The notes under the pieces were generated by a model. The model was not told the origin of the DNA. It made no database searches and saw only the letters and a program-made list of their open reading frames with translations. The translations under genes were made by a program, and so were the position numbers. Positions 59,337 through 64,000 of a stretch of 64,000 nucleotides of DNA are shown piece after piece. Position 1 is the stretch's first letter; the number at the start of each line of letters is the position of its first letter. The DNA comes from Dioscorea cayenensis subsp. rotundata (taxonomy: Eukaryota; Streptophyta; Magnoliopsida; Dioscoreales; Dioscoreaceae): the NCBI RefSeq assembly GCF_009730915.1, contig NC_052479.1, positions 11,591,815-11,655,814 on the forward strand, given 5' to 3'.

Positions 59337-61118
59337 TTAATGGGAAGCACCCAAACCCTGAGCAGTCTCAACCCCCTGATCCATCCGACCTTTCTTATGG
59401 ATGGATTCCGGATGCTGAGGTACCCTACGAACAAGGGTTTCCTTGCGAAGTCCTGACTGAAATTGATCCAATGTCATACAATCATCTGGTTCTTCCGGTC
59501 CTTCGTAATCAGACATCTCACTATCTTCATCCTCACCCTCCGATTCCTCTCCATCAGAATTACTCATGGGAAGATCAGAGTTCAATGACAAAGAGGGTGG
59601 GTTTAGAGCATCTGAGACCTGTTCCACTACCATGGCATGTGAAGAGATAAGAGATCCAGTAATAGGATCAGCAGATGTCTCTTCAGATGTCCTAAGCGTG
59701 GGCGGTGTGCCAACGGGATCCTGCAGGTGGGTCAGCTTGGCATTGGAACTCACAAAAGGCTTGGAACTAGCACCCGGGTCAGACATATTGGGCGGCCCGT
59801 TGTCCCTCGGGATGTGGGATTCTCCACCCATTATGGTTCCCATGTCTTGAGAAGGCAAAAAGGTGTCAACTCCATTAATACCTGCCGCCTGATCAGGGGT
59901 GGGGCCCGATGCACGCAAGAGACTTCCAAGGTGACCTCCCCTGCCTCGAGAGGAGAAGCTGCCACGTGTCGAGTGGTTGTACCCAGAGCGAGGAGACGCT
60001 TGGAGTGTACCGTTGGAAGGCGCAGGGGCTTCCGCATGCGCCGCACGTGATACCGAAGAACCAGCACCACCTCTGGCACCACCGCGGCCTCCCCCACGTC
60101 CTCGCCGCCAGGAAACAATCATCCAAGGACCAAAGGACGTCTCTTCCGACTCATTGCTATAGTTCGTACCTTCAGGGGTCATCTGGTCGATCCTTGCCTC
60201 CCAGCCATCGTTCATAGGATCCAATTCCACCATCGCCTCCTTCCCTTTTGGTTCACTGTGAACCCGGTAAGGGGGTGGCGAGGAGCGGCTTTGTTCCACT
60301 GAACTCCGGCGGTTGCACTGGTTCGACCCATGCCCCACCAAGCCACAGTGATAACAAAAGGTGGGCAACTTCTCATAGAGAACCACAACAAACACTCTAT
60401 GAGCATCATCCCCAACCCAAAAACCTTGCTTCAGAGGTTTATTCAGATCGATCTCTACACATATTCTAGCATACTTAGACCTGGACAAAGAGCAAGTAAA
60501 GTCGTCAATCTTTAATAAAGATCCCAGAGAGCTAGCAATGAATTCCAGAGACTCCCCATCCCAGAACTCAACGGGAAGGTTGTGCAACTGCACCCAAACT
60601 ACAGCAGAAGATAGCTTGGCAAAGGCGGGTTCAAAAAAGGGTTTCCATGGAGCAAGTTGAAGGACAACACCATTCACTCCCCAGGGACCCTCAAATAGGA
60701 GCTTCTGAGAAACTTCATGTGATTCACAGCGGAACAAAAGATATCCGTTAGGAAGATCGGAGATGGATATTTCGCCAAACTCCTGCCATCTGGTGAGAAG
60801 AACAGTCTTGATTTGTTCGAAGATGGGGGGTTTTCCAAAGAACTTTCCAATCAGCGAGTGTTGGAATCGGAGACGAGCACGGGCCACAGAGTCACTGTCA
60901 AAACGAATGAACTCAGACGCAGAAGCCTTTAGCTTGCGCAGCACTGGACCCTCAACAAGTGGGGAAGGATTGGAAGGACGGTTTTTAACTGCAGCCGCAA
61001 TCTCCGCCCATGAGGGCGGGGAGGGGGTGGGAGGTGGCCCCCCGCTTGCCATGGCAAGAGGGGAAAAAGAACAGGGATGGCTCAGGGAACAAGAGATTTT
61101 GTGGGGTAAGTTGACCAC
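59337..61118 (-). CDS. LINE ORF1 nucleic-acid-binding protein
   Basis: An intact 593-codon frame. A DUF4283-type domain covers about residues 80-225 (RFQHSLIGKFFGKPPIFEQI, LFEGPWGVNGVVLQLAPWKP, WVQLHNLPVEFWD), followed by a CCHC knuckle CYHCGLVGHGSNQC at 255-268. Together they form the plant L1 ORF1 protein that coats the element RNA. The C-terminal half is low-complexity: arginine/glycine-rich around residues 340-400 and acidic near 530-555 (EESEGEDEDSEMSDYEGPEE). A better start may be Met23 (61050-61052), giving MASGGPPPTPSPPSWAEIAA, typical of these proteins. ORF2 begins about 90 bases downstream. No lesion seen; opposite-strand frames here are shadows. Confidence 0.9.
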   Translation of the reverse strand: MVNLPHKISCSLSHPCSFSPLAMASGGPPPTPSPPSWAEIAAAVKNRPSNPSPLVEGPVLRKLKASASEFIRFDSDSVARARLRFQHSLIGKFFGKPPIFEQIKTVLLTRWQEFGEISISDLPNGYLLFRCESHEVSQKLLFEGPWGVNGVVLQLAPWKPFFEPAFAKLSSAVVWVQLHNLPVEFWDGESLEFIASSLGSLLKIDDFTCSLSRSKYARICVEIDLNKPLKQGFWVGDDAHRVFVVVLYEKLPTFCYHCGLVGHGSNQCNRRSSVEQSRSSPPPYRVHSEPKGKEAMVELDPMNDGWEARIDQMTPEGTNYSNESEETSFGPWMIVSWRRGRGGGRGGARGGAGSSVSRAAHAEAPAPSNGTLQASPRSGYNHSTRGSFSSRGRGGHLGSLLRASGPTPDQAAGINGVDTFLPSQDMGTIMGGESHIPRDNGPPNMSDPGASSKPFVSSNAKLTHLQDPVGTPPTLRTSEETSADPITGSLISSHAMVVEQVSDALNPPSLSLNSDLPMSNSDGEESEGEDEDSEMSDYEGPEEPDDCMTLDQFQSGLRKETLVRRVPQHPESIHKKGRMDQGVETAQGLGASH

Positions 61119-61144
61119 TATCTTTTTAAAAATCTTTCATCTTT

Positions 61145-62281
61145 GTTTCAGGTATCATTTGTATTAAACACTTATGACATACTTGACAAAATTAAGCTAA
61201 TGAAAGGTTGAGCTTGTTTGTACTAACAGGAAAGTATTAGTTCATCAATTTTAATTAAAATATTTGATATTTTAGTTACTGCCATTTCATTTTCTCCTAA
61301 AGACAGAGAAACTACATTTTCATGGAAAACTTATTGCACCGAATGCAATAGTGCCAAAAAAATTCTCGGAGTTATTTTGCAGCGCAATTCTTACTTCCGC
61401 TAGTGGGTGCATCCTTGACAAATAACTCCATAATATCATACATTTGAGATATCAGAACAAAGTCAAATGACTTATTTTATTATATGCAGTTAATTTAAAA
61501 TTTTAAAATATGGAATGATCTAATGATGGTTAATTGGAAAATTTTCAGTAATAATGTTAGTGTGATATGATTTGAGAAATTGAATTTTATTAAATGATTA
61601 GAAGGGATCTTCAGTTAACTAATATTTAAGTAAAAATTTAGCTCGATGATAAAAAAAAAACCCTGCAAATCATCATTCATATCATAACAACAACTCACAT
61701 GCATAATCACAAATTTATTTTACTGTTATATTTCTTTTAATGTTTTGATTGAAGCACAATTGCGTGGTCCTTTCAAAAAATACTTTTTTTTAGTGTAGTG
61801 TCAATTGATGTGATCATGTGGAGGTTTTTGTATTGATATATTCTTCAGTTTTCACTAATGATGTTAGGTTGTTTTGTACTTCCCATCCCCAATGTAATGA
61901 AATTTCATTGTTTTATCTTGATTGTTGTCATTTTTAAAAAAATTTAATATTTTAATTTGAGCTTGAAAGATTTTTTACTTTAATCTTTCTGTTAAAATAA
62001 AATCAGTTTTATTTTTATATTTTTATTTTTATTTTGTCTGTTTGTATAAAATCTCTTTCACAAGAGAATAGACACAGTAAAAAGCAAATTCACCAATGAT
62101 AACTCATAATTAACCATGTGTTATTGCCACTACAATGCATCTGATCCATTTATTAAAAAGACCACTTTACCCTTTACATGCTTTTAGATATTAATCACTT
62201 ATTTTCTAATCACACAGATGATTAATTTCACTTAATAGTAAATATATGCAGTTTTATACTTTATAGAAGTATAAAAGTAGT

Positions 62282-62312
<31 letters not shown>

Positions 62313-62623
62313 CAAAACTAATAACCATACTCAGCAGTAAAACACTAATAAGGGCCCACATACACAAATTATTTTTGTTGTTATTGGAAAAAATTTCATC
62401 AAATTAATTTTTTAAAAAAAAAGAAGAGATTAGTCAAATTGCAAGAATTAGGTTCATATATAGTTTTTACAAATACCCCTATTTTTTTTATAAATTTATA
62501 TATAGTTTATATTTATTTATATATTTTCTACAAATCCCCTGGGGTTTTAATAAATTTATTTATATAGTAAAAACAAATTATAATTTTAGAGGGTGCTTTT
62601 TTTTTACAAATAGTTATAGTTTT

Positions 62624-62654
<31 letters not shown>

Positions 62655-63476
62655 GGTTAAAAAACATTTTTAAAAAAATTTTTTATTTGTACAAAGAAAA
62701 TCTATTATTTAACCTCTTTTGGCAACTGTTTAACCTCATTGCTTTTTTTACACTTTTTAATTTCTTTCAATGTTGGTCCCTTAAAAATAATCCTAACTTC
62801 CATCACTAAATACCCTAAATACTATCACACATACCATCATACTCAATTTTTTAAAATTATTTGATTTTCCCTCCCTACTTTGAACTTTCATATAATTAAA
62901 ACTTAGTCAAAACCTGTGATAAGTGTGTATTTATTATATTGGAGCAAGAGTGATGTTAATATCAAGCTTCTTTTCTCAAGCGTGTCTATATACTTGTTTT
63001 TAAGTCAAGAAAGTATTTGAGGATGAAGTCCAAGTCTCACTTTTGTATAATTGCATGAATGTCTTTTCTCATCTTCTTCAATATTCATCCTAAGGGACAA
63101 ATATACTTGGTCAAATCTATAATTTTTATCATTCACTTATTCCCACTATGACCTCTTCTCGGGTTTTTACCCATTCTACCAACCATCTTGAATTCTCCAA
63201 TGCATCAACATCCCTTTCAAACCAATTAAAATTTTACTTCTTTATATATATATATTTAATTATTAAAAAAATATGCCAAAGGGTTAATAACTAAACAACA
63301 TTAATGATCCCTGCAAAAGATGAGTGCGAATATGTGAGTGCCTCAAGTTCAAAATTATACTGGAGCAATGTTGATAACAAGTGTCATATTTTCAGTTATG
63401 AATGAATTCAGGGTTTAAAACATGCTCCTTGCCCCAAGTGCAAGCCTCCTTTAACTAATAGGGCTTGCTTGTGGCA
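61145..63476. other. AT-rich intergenic DNA
   Basis: No gene recognised. It contains TA microsatellites at 62281-62309 and 62629-62654 and long poly-A/T runs. The only open frames are short and low-complexity. Confidence 0.6.
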
Positions 63477-63486
63477 TTTGTAAAAA

Positions 63487-63729
63487 GGAACCATCATCTA
63501 GGGATGTCCCTAGATTTTAAATTTAGGGATGTCTATAGTAACCATCGGATGATAATCTGACGGCTCTTATCATTATGAACCGTAGAAACCGCGTTCTACA
63601 GTGATCATAAATAGTAAAGGTGTACATTGTTTATATAAACAATCAACCATCGGATGATGATCCAACAGTTTAGATTTAAAACGTCCCTAAATTTCAAATC
63701 TAGGGACTTACCTAGATGATTTTTTTTCC
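63487..63729. mobile_element. Mutator-like MITE, 243 bp
   Basis: The left end GGAACCATCATCTAGGGATG is the inverted counterpart of the right end (CCTAGATGATTTTTTTTCC read backwards), with the TIR extending inward through GTCCCTAGATTTNAAATTTAGG. The flanks are the exact 10-bp repeat TTTGTAAAAA (63477-63486 and 63730-63739). A 9-11-bp duplication with long TIRs starting GG fits Mutator-like elements. Internally CATCGGATGAT occurs twice. No coding capacity. Confidence 0.82.
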
Positions 63730-63753
63730 TTTGTAAAAATATATATATATATA

Positions 63754-64000
63754 ATACTCCTTTCATTCCTAAATACGTGTCGTTTAAGAGTGTTGCACAA
63801 GAATTAAGGATAGCATTAATTATCTAAATTTTAACATAAAAAAATCAAATTACTAAACTATCCCTCTCTTGAAACCATGTATTTTTCTTGAGACTATAAA
63901 TATTTACTCTTTTTATTTATATAACTTAGGAAATTGAAAATGGTAAAATTGGAAAAAATAAATAAATATTGTTTTGATATTGTAAAATGATAATTGTTTT
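63754..64000. mobile_element. Left part of a Stowaway-like MITE, cut by the window end
   Basis: TACTCCTTTCATTCCTAAAT resembles the TA plus CTCCCTCCGTTCC start of Stowaway elements with several changes, and the following AT-rich body has the usual composition. The right terminus lies beyond the window, so the call rests on one end only. Confidence 0.5.

Larger units (their letters stand above)
54971..61131 (-). mobile_element. Full-length L1-type LINE with ORF1 and ORF2
   Basis: A 6.16-kb minus-strand LINE bounded by the exact 13-bp repeat ATCTTTCATCTTT (54958-54970 and 61132-61144). Right to left: short 5' leader, ORF1 (open), ORF2 with endonuclease, RT, zf-RVT and RNase H-like region, then a T-rich 3' region with an AATAAAA signal. 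The 3' end carries the palindrome AGCTCATAGAGCT (54988-55000) and no long poly(A). The perfect duplication and open ORF1 suggest a young insertion, but ORF2 has several stops and frameshifts, so this copy cannot move by itself. Confidence 0.93.

Noticed and set aside
59566..60469. Several plus-strand open frames of 60-107 codons
   Set aside because: They are antisense shadows of the intact LINE ORF1.

Overview
This is plant nuclear DNA. It is strongly AT-rich, has GT-AG spliced exons of plant gene families (NAC, SWIM/MULE-domain protein, plant alpha-1,3-fucosyltransferase, class XI myosin, SRA1/PIROGI), and is packed with plant transposable elements (L1-type LINEs, Ty1/copia, a Ty3/gypsy-like solo LTR, hAT, Stowaway and Mutator-like MITEs). 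A Stowaway with CTCCCTCCGTTCC ends fits an angiosperm. I would guess a monocot such as a yam relative, but nothing here proves that. A block of exactly 1000 N (44631-45630) is an assembly gap of unknown size.

Layout. 1-7.9 kb: intergenic DNA with a GC-rich hAT MITE (457-1270) and a 5'-truncated L1 LINE on the minus strand (2284-5511). 7.9-19.2 kb: decayed remnants of two plus-strand genes. The first is the Utp12 region of a WDR43/UTP5 homologue (7919-9917), which carries a 150-bp solo LTR in an intron. The second is the C-terminal half of a core alpha-1,3-fucosyltransferase (11612-19212), split by a minus-strand copia element (13119-17871); a broken hAT transposase lies between the two. 20.8-27.2 kb: a SWIM zinc-finger/MULE-domain gene whose exon phases still fit end to end but whose fifth exon has three stops. 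Its first intron contains a palindrome of about 1.5 kb. 27.7-33.1 kb: a Stowaway MITE, a 142-bp tandem duplication, a 51-bp minisatellite, a TIR element of about 1 kb, and a gypsy-like solo LTR inside a degenerate tandem repeat. 34.0-38.4 kb: a ruined plus-strand copia element. 38.4-46.2 kb: unrecognised DNA and the gap. 46.3-50.2 kb: fragments of TIPIN/CSM3, myosin XI and ALDH2C genes. 50.7-52.7 kb: a complete divergent NAC gene on the minus strand, the only gene here with no visible lesion. 53.3-53.8 kb: an SRA1/PIROGI fragment. 54.4-61.1 kb: a small hAT MITE and a full-length L1 LINE bounded by 13-bp target-site duplications. 61.1-64.0 kb: AT-rich DNA with a Mutator-like MITE and the start of a second Stowaway-like element.

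The genes do not form a pathway. The window reads as a graveyard: seven unrelated plus-strand gene remnants that keep their introns, one apparently functional transcription factor, and successive waves of transposon insertion. Many insertions can be delimited exactly by target-site duplications. All family assignments rest on recalled protein motifs and exon phase; no database search was run.
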